DNA of 64,000 nt, taken from NCBI GenBank assembly GCA_021613535.1, contig CP075497.1:7006001-7070000 (forward strand), written 5' to 3'. The DNA comes from Adineta vaga. Taxonomy: Eukaryota; Rotifera. Positions 50,975 through 61,326 of the stretch are shown here, in pieces. Position numbers and translations under genes: made by a program. The first letter of the stretch is position 1; the number at the start of each line of letters is the position of its first letter. Under the pieces are notes generated by a model that did not search any database, had not been told where the DNA came from, and saw only the letters and a program-made list of their open reading frames with translations.

Positions 50975-53015
50975 GTAAGTTGAATCTAAATATTTTGTAC
51001 ATTAATAATAGGATCCTGTTTGTTATAGTGGAAATCATGCCAATCAAAGAATATCCTGGACAAATCGGATGGGGTTATACACCAAGATATCATTTTGCTA
51101 TTCAAAGTACTTATGGAACAACATCAGAATTGAAAGAAATGATCGATACATTTCATAAACATGGTATACGTGTTATTATGGATGGTGTTTACAATCATGT
51201 AAGTATCTATCTCTAAAGATACTGAATGTCAAAAAATGTGGACATTTTTTCAAAGAGATAATATTTCGAAAACTTACTTTAAGTTTTATGACATAAAAGA
51301 TAAGTTCATTTTGAAGATGAAAATCATATACTATGTTCGTATTAGTGATCTACGGAATGCTGAAGCATGATGCATTATTTCATTCAAAAATAATTTTCTT
51401 CTATCTAAACTATTACAAGGAACACGTCATCACGATATTCACAATGTCTCTTCATTCAAATCTACGAAAGGTTTCAATGCGTAAGACATAAACAGATAAA
51501 AATATCATTCCCTGATTTCAAGTTCAAACTGAAGAATTCTTTTCATTCTTCCAAAACTGCAACCTTAAACAACTAAAGTTGCTTTATATGATAAATCTTA
51601 TTCGATGCATTTTAGTGTGACGTATCAGCTCCATATACTGCAATTGATCATGATTACTGGTAGGTGAAATGAATGTATGAATTTGAATCACATATATAGA
51701 TATTATCTTTCAATAGGTTCCTCCATGAGCCAAAAGATCGTGTCTGGAGTTGGGGACCAGTAAGTTTTTCATTGATGTTTATGAATAAAAGGTTTTCTTG
51801 TTTTCTATCGAAGGAATGGAATTATCACAAATATGATGAAAAATATAAACTTTGGCCAGCAAGAAAATATGTTGGTGATTCCATTCGATATTTTATCAAT
51901 GAATTTCATATTGATGGTAAATTTTTTTTCCTTATCCCCTAAAAATTATTAGGAGATTTCATTTCTCTTTCAAAGGTATTCGTTTCGATGCAGCTACTCA
52001 AATTGCTAATGATGAATTTTTGAAAGTAGTTGTACAACAATCAAAAGAACAAGCTCGTGAACGGTAGTCTATATCATTCTTGTATTTTTATTGAAAGATT
52101 TATTCTTATTCATTTTCCAGTGGATTTGGAACAGAATTCTATTGTGTTGGTGAATATCTTCCGGATAAACCTGAATATGTTGAATCAAATGGCGGACCTA
52201 TGGACGGAATATGGCATGATAGTTTCTACTGGAAAATTCGAGGAGCAATGGTTACTGACACACCAAATTGGCAGGAATTAAAAGATGTCATTGATGCTCG
52301 TCGACAAGGATACAAAAACATATGGGATGTTGTTAACTATCAATCCAATCATGATCATGATCGTCTATTAGTAGATCTTGGTTAGTAAAAGATTTACAAA
52401 TCAGTCTTTTGATTTCATTTATATTCTATGACTTTAGGAAAAGAACATCAAATCTTTGATGAAGATGCATTTCGTCGTGTTCGTATGGCATTTACAATTC
52501 AGGCAGCATCTTTTGGTTTAATGATGATTTGGATGGGTGCTGAATTTGGTGAATATAAAGAAAAAACACCTGGTATTGCTAAACTTGATTGGTCATTAAT
52601 TGAAGATCGTGAAGATAATTCAAACGCTTTAAATAAGAATCAGTTACAATATTATAAAGATGTTATTCAATTACGTAAACTTAATTTAGCTTTAACAACT
52701 ACAAATCTGGAATTTATCTTTGAAGAAGAAAATCATCAAATTATGGCTTGGCATCGATGGAATTCACCGATTCATGATCCTCATAAACAAGGTGATCATA
52801 TCGTTGCTGTATGTAATTGGTCATCAACGACATATGAAAACTATGAAATTTTGAATATACCACGTAATGGTCATTGGTATGAATGGTTGAATAATGATAA
52901 AAAATATCTCGTAGAAAATAATAAACTTATTATTGATAATTTCATTGATCATACTGCTCGAGTTTTTGTATACGAAGTAAAAAAATCAGTTGAATTAAAA
53001 CGAGTAGCTAGTTGA
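50131..53015 (+). CDS. GH13 glycoside hydrolase, branching-enzyme-like (tandem copy 2)
   Basis: Twelve exons with the same lengths as copy 1 (50131-50214, 50279-50348, 50397-50492, 50543-50731, 50810-50974, 51029-51198, 51616-51659, 51717-51759, 51814-51916, 51976-52063, 52121-52380, 52438-53015) give about 629 residues. All catalytic regions are kept: DGVYNH, GIRFDAATQ, VGEYLPD and NYQSNHD. Exons 1-5 are near-identical to copy 1; exons 6-12 have diverged in many codons but stay in frame, so both copies look active. Intron 6 is enlarged to about 417 bp (51199-51615). Substrate is probably alpha-1,4-glucan (glycogen or dextrin), inferred from the family. Confidence 0.82.
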
Positions 53016-53245
53016 TATGAATAAATAAGCATATCGGAAATTTCAATGTATATATGTGTTTTTAGAAAGTTATCACAAAATAAATGTCCTTATCTTTTGC
53101 GTACAATCGAATTCTATGTCATTTTCTTTTTAAAAATAAAAATAAACAATGTATCCCTTGATGTTTGAAATATATGTCATGTACAATTTGCATTGAAAAT
53201 CAAAAAAAGGCGCTTAACTTTATATAATTCCGTTCATCATGTTTT

Positions 53246-53485
53246 ATGGTGAATACATCATTTTTTCAAATTCATAATACAACTACATCTACTACACACC
53301 CATCTTTTATTTATATACATTCGAAAATCTTCTCAATTATTGGTATTTTACTTATACCAATTCTTCTTCTTTGTTTAGCGATTGGTTTTTATTTTTATAA
53401 ACAATATCTAAAGAATCATATTCAACAAGAACTACTAGGAAATGAAATGATTGAAATCAATGAAAACAATTTATCTGTAAAATAA
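53246..53485 (+). CDS. Small single-pass membrane protein, unrecognised
   Basis: An intronless ATG frame of 79 residues. An N-terminal Thr/Ser/Asn-rich part with a possible N-glycosylation site (NTT) is followed by a strong transmembrane segment (IIGILLIPILLLCLAIGFYF) and a charged 28-residue tail ending in NNLSVK. It lies 230 bp after GH13 copy 2 and is convergent with CMC4, leaving only about 28 bp between the stops. It could be the last exon of a longer gene. No family recognised. Confidence 0.5.
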   Translation: MVNTSFFQIHNTTTSTTHPSFIYIHSKIFSIIGILLIPILLLCLAIGFYFYKQYLKNHIQQELLGNEMIEINENNLSVK

Positions 53486-53513
53486 AAACTTCATTTGATC
53501 AATCATGTTTCTT

Positions 53514-53773
53514 TTATTTCGATGCTGATGATTTCGAAGTAGGAAAACCAGAACAAACAACTGGACTCTGAGCACCATGTTCTAAACAACATTGTTTTAA
53601 TTTATTCAAAACTTTTTCACATTTATCTGGATTATATAAATGTTCTGAAATAAACATTATTCAAATCGATTCATTCGAAACATACTTCACAATATCTTAC
53701 TGTCGAGACATGTTTGTAATTCACATGCAAAATTTTGACAAAATTCTGATTGTTGTTTATTGGTATTCGACAT
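53514..53773 (-). CDS. CMC4: CMC4, twin Cx9C-type mitochondrial intermembrane-space protein
   Basis: Two minus-strand exons (53773-53701 and 53644-53514) join in phase 1 to 67 residues. The cysteine pattern (CQNFACELQTCL, then CEKVLNKLKQCC) and the following VVCSGF match CMC4 (p8-MTCP1), including length and a C-terminal SASK. The coiled-coil-helix-coiled-coil-helix fold is imported and oxidised by the Mia40 pathway in the intermembrane space; its precise role is not settled. The gene is intact and too short to be evident as one open frame. Confidence 0.88.
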
Positions 53774-54419
53774 ATTAATTTGAGTTGAGATGAGATAATT
53801 ATTAAAATACAAATAAATAATGAATGTCTGTCCGTTCGTCTAATCTATGTATAGTCAATACGATCAATCAAAGAATTTCGATAGATGGCAGTATCTTGTT
53901 ACTATCTTTATAATCGAATTATTTCTCTTTTACACACTTCATACATTCAGAAAATGAATAAGTAATTATTCATTTCTTTTCACTTTAAAAAAAAAGAAAA
54001 ATAATTCTCATATGAATATAATTCAACAGGCTCGTCTGTCAATTTCAAATAATCAACAATCATTTTTTCCTTCTCTCTCACCCTCAGTACATAGAAAACA
54101 GCATTGTTCTCGGCGAGATTTTTCTAATTTGCTTTCCGTTTTTGCTTTTCTTCTCTTGCCTATATAATTGTCAATCTTTCTATGAAAGCTGCTAACATTC
54201 GAACGGCTTCATCATCGACGATTTGCTTTTCTTTCCCACCTTAGTTACACATCCATCAACCGACACTTGTCAAAAAGAAGAATTGAAATCGAATAGATAT
54301 TACGTCGACAAAAATCAACTTTGGCATCAAAGGGAAGCCTGTTATTGTCCTAATCGAAAAATGTATAAGTATAAATGTTTCCGTTCGTCATTCCTTTTTC
54401 TTATCAAAGAGGACGAAGT
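53774..54419. other. Intergenic/5' region between CMC4 and the 54.4-kb gene
   Basis: Divergent promoter region. A CACCTTAG acceptor-like site near 54242 suggests a 5' UTR exon that runs to the start codon at 54420; the open frame there (to 54423) is in another frame. Confidence 0.4.
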
Positions 54420-55175
54420 ATGACAGCAAGTTTAATGTTTGAACGTGTAAGTAATCACAGCTGTTCATTTCCATTCGAGAAAACATCGACAATAGATGGA
54501 AAATCTTATTACAAATTTTGTCAACTTGAATTGCGACAATTATTAAAAGAAAATCGTTTTCATCAAAAACAAGATGGAAATTTCTCAAAAGGCAAAAGTC
54601 AAACAATTGATAATAAGCATTTGATAATGGACCGTCAACGTGAGAAAACAAAATTACAAGCAAGAAATTCTGATACTGAGAAAAGAACTACACTAATTTC
54701 TAGTGTTTCATTGCCTAACAATAGCAATACAATCGAATCTCAATCGAAATCAAGGATGAAAACTAAATATTCTTTATCGTAAGTAATTCTATTTTTCGAA
54801 TGAAGAAAATATTTTTTTTAATTTAGATCAACAAAACATCATTCTGTAATCAATTCCTTCTCAACTAAACAGAAAAATCATTCTATTAAACCATTACTGA
54901 AACTTCCAACAATTGAAATTGTTGATGATAATGATGAGAATTTATCATTTTCTAATGCTTATTCTTATACACAAGTATTATCTTCATCACACGATCACAA
55001 TCATGAAAATGATCAATATGCTCAACAACTTATTCTTAAAGCCATCATGTCTCATTTAAATTCCTGTGCAACACCTGACATTTCCAAATGGAATGTTTAT
55101 CGTGATTTTCATAATAAATTCTCAATGAGTACATCTCCCAATATCTATCGAAATTTTGAACGAATTATTCTTTAA
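54420..55175 (+). CDS. Unrecognised basic protein
   Basis: Exons 54420-54778 and 54827-55175 join in phase 2 to about 235 residues. The protein is rich in Ser, Lys, Gln and Asn, with no signal peptide or membrane helix. The more ordered parts are an N-terminal KSYYKFCQLELRQLLKENRF and a C-terminal AQQLILKAIMSHL...YRNFERIIL. No family recognised. The start was chosen as the first ATG in the frame; a further upstream exon is possible. Confidence 0.5.
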
Positions 55176-55563
55176 AATAATCGTAAAACGCTGTGTCGCT
55201 TTGTTTTTCTTTTCTTTGATAGGATCAATGAAATCTATGATTTATATATTTTTGATCTGAACAAAATCTTCTATTCGAATAAATCGATGTCATTTTTCAA
55301 AGCTTAAGAATAATTCTTTACTTACATTGACTTTCGCTATAGAAAGCGATTGATTACATAAAATTAGGATACTTGAGTTGATCCCTGTTATTTTAAGCAT
55401 GTAAGTACACACAGACAGAAGAGAACGAGAGAAAATGTTTGTTAACGTACTGATCATCAGCGATGTTTTTGACTTATTCTCATTACATATATGTATATGT
55501 TCAATTGAACTAGTTACGACTTCATTTGTGTAAGAAATCTTTTAATTTAGTTGATTTGAAATA
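55176..55563. other. Intergenic
   Basis: No gene seen. AATAAA near 55278 may end the preceding transcript; the remainder is probable promoter of the chitin-binding gene. Confidence 0.45.
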
Positions 55564-56845
55564 ATGGTATCGATTATTATTTCTTTACAAATTTTATCTC
55601 TGATGATAATTCTTAATCATGGACAAGATACATTTGATTGTAATGGTTATGAAGATGATTCTTTTCATCCTATTTTCGATGCAGATGATTGTCGACATTA
55701 TTGGCATTGTATATATGTCGATACAGTTTATATGCATGCGGTTAAACGTGTTTGTCCAGCTGGAACAGAATTTGATGCAACATTAAAACAATGCGAAACA
55801 TCAAGTCTAGTAAGAAGATAAAAATAACGAAGTCTCTTCGATTTAAATTGAAGAAAATTTTAATAGGTAGATTGTCGACCACCGAAATCACCTCATCTAC
55901 CACGAACAACTTCAACTACAAAAGCATGGAAATGGATTTATTCAAGATTATTTTCACGAAAACATTGGAAAGCAACGATGCCATCTACGGTAATGTTAAG
56001 AAGACAACCAATATCTGATTTAGAAGATCCTCCTGAAATTGAAATTACTACAATGATTATACCTGAACCAGAAATGACACAACAAATTCGAGTATTACCT
56101 TTCACTTTACCTCAACCAACAACTTCTTTTTCAATCGAAGAGGTATGTCTTGTGCAAAAACTTCTTGATTTCACTTTTATTATTTGGAATAATTTAGCTT
56201 TCAAAAAATCTTAATGCATTGGTATTAAATTCTCGTCCTCGAAAACATAAATCAGGTGGAATGAAATTTTTTCAAATAGGTGAACCAGAAAATGAAGCAC
56301 AAATCTATATATCAACTACACAACAAAGAACAAGACGAACTCGCTTAACAACTCAATCAACTTCCACTCAAATCACAACTCAATCACCATTAACAACATT
56401 ATTTCTAACTACAGAACTTCCAACAACGACAATCATCACCACTACTGTAACTGATACTCATCCTCCAACTACAATAACAACGATTACATCTCCTATGACG
56501 TCAACATCAATAACAACTCTTGTTACACAACCGGATTCAACAATAAATATGACTCTACAATCACGAAACAATCGACGACGTCAAAACATGACTTTATATA
56601 TCTTAACAAGTGATGACCATAAAATTCGACAATTTTCAGTGAATCACACACGTGGACTTTTAATTAATTGTAATCAATTACGACGTCGATTACTTGGTCG
56701 TCGTCGTCGTTTACGAGATGTTATTCATACGACAACAAATCATACTTTGATTATGAAACATTCATCTACTTCATCAATTCAAATATTTCATTATAAGCTT
56801 ATAGTCTTGATCTTGTTTCTCACAAAATTAATTATAAATACGTAG
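55564..56845 (+). CDS. Peritrophin-A chitin-binding surface protein with mucin-like stalk
   Basis: Three exons (55564-55809, 55867-56142, 56198-56845) join in phase 0 to about 389 residues. A signal peptide (cleavage likely near the GQ after about residue 20) precedes one CBM14/peritrophin-A domain with its six-cysteine pattern: FDCNGYEDDSF, DDCRHYWHC, KRVCPAGTEFDATLKQCE and VDCRPP. A long Thr/Ser/Pro stretch (about 56310-56560) follows, suitable for O-glycosylation. The chain ends in a hydrophobic segment (LIVLILFLTKLII) at the extreme C-terminus, as in GPI-anchored or tail-anchored proteins. Probably a chitin- or cuticle-associated coat protein. Confidence 0.75.
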
Positions 56846-57125
56846 ATATTCTTATATTTCCTTGGAAAAAATTGAAAAAAGTATAATATGTGTATATATG
56901 TGAATGTTTTCATTGTTCTGTTAACGAATTCCATATTAATTGTAGACAAATGAAACTAAATAAAACGAATAAGAAATACTTCGTGAATCATTAAACAGAT
57001 AGAAATTCTAACCTGGATTTGTATTCTTACTCTTGATGAGGACAAGTTATTGTTTTTGATCTAATCAAAGGAATTTGCAGTTAAAATTTTAAAAATAAAT
57101 ACCCTTTTTTCCATATCAGTTAATC
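56846..57125. other. Short convergent intergenic region
   Basis: AT-rich, 280 bp between convergent stops; AAATAAA-like signals occur near 56958. Nothing else seen. Confidence 0.45.
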
Positions 57126-59025
57126 TTACCGACTTAAACTCCAAATATGATGTTTAATTAATTGTTTTTCACATATTTCACATGGAATGCGCTGATGATT
57201 ACGAGCATGACCTAACTGTCGAGCAGCTGATCCTGTTCGAACTGTATTATGTCCTCCAGGTTTTTTGAAAATGATTTGTCGTTTCTTTGGAATACCATAA
57301 CCGATCGTTGGTTGTTTTAAAACATCATTTAAAATCTTCATTGCTGATTCTCGCTCTAAGAAGAAAAGAAATTCTTGAAGAATATTTCTCTTCGATTGCA
57401 AATCTTTATTTACCAAAATCGGTAGAATTGCGTATCCAAGTACCGAATTCATTTCCACTTCGTGAACTATTCTTATAATTTATGGGCTGTGTTGGTGGTT
57501 GTTGTTGATTACAATAAGCAAGCTAGTTTTAAAAATAGATATTAAAGTTGATATAAATAAAATTTACATACCACAGATCCATGTTGAAGATCTGATGAGA
57601 CTGGTGGAATTCGATAATAAGATCGTTCCGATCTTTTGTCACAATCTGGTTTACAATTTTTATAATACTCCTCGTTTGCAGCATCAGATATTTCTAATGC
57701 TTCAATATATTCTTCAGGATAGTTCTCGCCATCATTTGGTTGTCCCATCATTGTTGATTGTTCATAATCAGCTATTCGATTTTCATCCTCTGGATCACCT
57801 GATTCTTCTTTGGTTGAATCTGTTTGATTTGGTGGCGATTGTTCATCTTCATATTGTGAAGCATTGGCTTGTCTTGAATAATCATCTTGATCATTGTCTT
57901 GATTATTCTCTGAACGTGGTGGATAATTATCCAAAGATTGATGATATCGATATTTTTCTAAACGATGGCGAGCAGCACGTAATTCAGGTGGTGTTGGAGG
58001 AAGATTAAATTGAAGAAAATGTCCACCATCGTCAGCTTGTTTCTTTCGGCGACGAGGAACCTTCGATCCTGATTGTTCATTTGTTTGAGATGCAGATTGA
58101 TGTTGTTCTCCGGATGCATATGATGCTGATGCTGCTCGAGATAATGTCGATGGAACTTTATGTTGACCCAAACGTTGTTTAATATCGACAATTTGAGGAG
58201 GTGTATCCGGAGTTGGATAAGTAAGCCAATGTCGATATTGATCATTATCGATATCGATCATATATTTTTCTTTGTCTTCTTTCGAATTTCGTTGAGCTTT
58301 CATAGATCCTATTATGAACAGTAATAAGAAATCTTCTAGTCTAAATTAATTATGACTTTACGATATACAATAAAAATATTTCTAACAATCATTCATGAAC
58401 TGATCTCTTATTCGGTAGTTCTTGTATTTTCTAACAGATTGAAAAATAAATTCAATTTTTTTGCTATAATTTTTTCAAATTTCTTCGTATGTCATTACTG
58501 TTCACTAATTCATACTACTTAAGAATAGATTTGTAAACAATTTTACCTCGATTATCAGTTGATGCTGAAGCATAGTGAGGTTCCTAGTGAAAAAAATCTC
58601 TATTTTAATTTATTTCACATGATAAAACTTACTCGATAGATCGGTTGGGATTGTTTTTTACAATCAGCAGCAAACGTAGGTGATTCTTCACAAACAACTG
58701 GTAATGTTTTCGAACGTGTAAGCTGATAAGATGCAGGTGGTTGTTCTCGATATTCCTCATTATTTTTTTTCAAAAAAATAATCCGTGGAGTTGGTTGTTC
58801 ATCACTTATTGATTGTGTAAAATACGGATTCGTTCGAAATACTTTCATGTGTTGTTGTTGTTTTCGAACTTGTTTTTGATACTCTTGACCATATGGTGAA
58901 AGTTTCTTTTCTTTATTACTAGACGTTCCATAGGTTCTCGATTTAAATGTATCATTATATGTTGTAGTTGATTGTTTCCATCCCAATGGATCGTGCAATA
59001 ATGGTTGAAAGAGTGCCGACGACAT
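57126..59025 (-). CDS. Unrecognised five-exon protein
   Basis: Minus-strand exons 59025-58633, 58583-58547, 58308-57572, 57522-57414 and 57355-57126 join in frame to about 501 residues. The N-terminal part is basic and Tyr/Gln-rich (SPYGQEYQKQVRKQQQHMKVF). The middle carries a twice-repeated motif, YPTPDTPPQIVDIKQRLGQH and LPPTPPELRAARHRLEKYR, each a TPP followed by a short basic helix, then a long acidic Asp/Glu/Gln stretch. The C-terminus has GGHNTVRTGSAARQLGHARN and a CEICEKQLIKHH patch that may bind zinc. No signal peptide or membrane segment. The motif pair suggests an interaction protein, but I do not recognise the family. Confidence 0.6.
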
Positions 59026-59235
59026 CTTCGTGCGTCTAAGAAAGAACAAAATGATAAAGTAAAAAAACAATCGAAAAATTCTTTCTGTTTCTTATTGAAA
59101 GAATCAAAAATGAAACGAATAATCGTTTTTCGTCTGGCGGCACATGTAGAAATTGGTTACCGAAAAATGCAAATTGTTGTTATGGCTTGGTTTCCTAACA
59201 AAATTACTTTCAACTTTTTCTTTAATTCTGTTTTT

Positions 59236-59270
<35 letters not shown>

Positions 59271-59864
59271 AATTGAAAGAGAGCTAGAATAACAATAATA
59301 GCAACAGTCGAATGCATTACTATCAACATTGGCAAGACAAGAGAAGAACGCATTCGTGTGAGCGACAACGATTTTTTTCTTTTTTTAAATAAACTGATTC
59401 TTTATTTGTTGGTGAGACGATGATTTTAGTCGTCCTCGGTTTTGTTTTCATAGTAAACGTTTAAATAAACAAAAAAGCAACAGGCAAAAGTAAATTTCAT
59501 TGCTGGAATCTAGATGGCGATATGTGTGACAATTTCATGTCAAAAACATATGATTTTATTTCGTGTAAAATTTTATATTTTTTAAGATCTAATCAATCGA
59601 AATAAAACAATTCATTTTTCTGCTTATAGATGATGAAATGTTCTGATTGTTTTAGCAAAATTACCTTCATAATATCAATATAAATATCATATTCTATTGT
59701 ATTATTATTTAAATAACAGAAAAAAACACATAGATGAAGAGCATCAAACTTTACTTTTAATAAAACATCAAGGTCATCAAGAAAGTTAAATGATTCAAAC
59801 GTTGACTAAATAAACATTACATGTTTATCTGAAAAAGACAAAGAAATGTAAGAGATATCCTCTA
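59026..59864. other. Intergenic between two minus-strand genes
   Basis: Contains the (CTG)n repeat at 59238-59270 and AT-rich DNA; presumably the promoter of the 57-59 kb gene and the 3' flank of the fucosyltransferase. Confidence 0.5.
59238..59270. repeat. (CTG)n trinucleotide repeat
   Basis: About 11 uninterrupted CTG units, reading CAG on the transcribed minus strand, 213 bp upstream of the start codon of the minus-strand gene ending at 57126. It is outside any coding frame I support and may be in its 5' UTR or promoter. Confidence 0.85.
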
Positions 59865-61326
59865 TTAACATCCAGTTCGATGCCATTGATGAATATCTTT
59901 ATAGAATCGATGTTCATTTCTATTTTGCATATTCAATCTCATACATAATTCACACATACGTATTGGTTCAAGATCATTTGTTTGATAAAAGATTTGATAT
60001 TGATTAATCCATTGAAAATATTCTCGATAAAGAAAATAATCATTGGAAATTTCATGTAAATATTCTCCTAATTGTTTTGCAGATTGAAAATCATCGACAT
60101 GAATAAATGCAGATTTTGGTACACCTAAATCTAAATACGATTGTTTATTTGGTCCAAATACAATGGGAATCATTCCATAATAAAGTGCACGCCAAAATTT
60201 TTCAGTTATATAATCTGTACATGTTTGAGATTCGAATGCTAAATAAAATAATGCCAATCGTGATTGTTCAGTTTCACATGGATCATTTTTTTGACATTTA
60301 TTTTCATCTTTATCAATACATGAACCAAACGCATGAATTGGAAAGTAATATTTCAATTGTTCATAATACTTAAAACGTGCTTTTGGTTCACAGTTTGATA
60401 CAAACCATAAGGCATTTTTTGAACGATAACGATAATTTGTAAGGATATGATTTTCGAGAATAAAATCAGTAATTAATATATTACGATTGGTTAAAATATA
60501 AAGAAAATCTGATGAAAGAACTAAATCTGACATATTCGTGGAATAGAATTTTTCATTAGAACTATCTGGAATCAATAAACCATATGTTCCAATTGAAACT
60601 TCTGAATCTTGTCGAAAACTTAACGTCCAATTGAAATGATAATCATTCAGATGTTTTAATTCACGATTTGCTTCATCGATCCATAGAATCCAAATATCGT
60701 GATGAGAACGAGTCTTTAATTTCATTTGCATATCTTCTGTATTTATATCAACATGATGAAAAATACTTGCACGACGAATATTTTCCTGATTTATCAAGGG
60801 ATTTTTACATTTCCATTGACAATTTGTATATGGACATTGAGAATGAAAGATAAATGTTGATGAACAAAACTTTGGTTGTTGAAAAACCTTATGAAAAAAA
60901 GAATAAAAAATGAAATTTATTGAAGAAAATCTTTCCTACCGGTGTTTCTTCATAGATTTCAAAGATTTTTTGTGAAACACTTGGTAACGTTTCAATAACT
61001 CGATGTTTCTCAGTATGTTTCATATCTTTTTCTTCAAGTTTAATTGTTTTTCTTCGATAGATATTATAAAATATACTTGTCCAATTCAACTCATTTCGTC
61101 TTCGTTGTTTATATAATAACTCGATTTGCTCGATTTTTTGTTGATTAGTTAATAATTTATCTAGATTGTATAATTTTTGCCAAAATGATATTTCAAATGG
61201 ATTTTTTGTTGAAGAAAAATTCTTCTTTTTGAAACTTAAACGAATTTGAAGTATAAATAAGAGAATAATCAATAGAAAACATGCTCGTACAATGACGAAA
61301 CGTAAACGAGATAGTCGTAAATACAT
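59865..61326 (-). CDS. Alpha-1,3-fucosyltransferase (GT10 family), Golgi type II
   Basis: Minus-strand exons 61326-60940 and 60887-59865 join in phase 0 (53-bp intron) to about 469 residues. A short basic N-terminus and one transmembrane segment (ACFLLIILLFILQI) give type II Golgi topology, followed by a stem. The catalytic domain shows GT10 landmarks: NWTLSFRQDSEV, ALWFVSNC with the following Arg, a YYFPIHAFGSC segment, and the donor-binding signature FYLAFESQTCTDYITEKFWRAL with GMIPIVFG. It would transfer fucose from GDP-fucose to N-acetylglucosamine of glycans, either Lewis-type or core alpha-1,3; the acceptor cannot be told from the sequence. Intact. Confidence 0.88.

Noticed and set aside
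57499-58008. Plus-strand open frame of 169 codons
   Set aside because: Antisense shadow of the large exon at 57572-58308, which has canonical splice sites and consistent phases.
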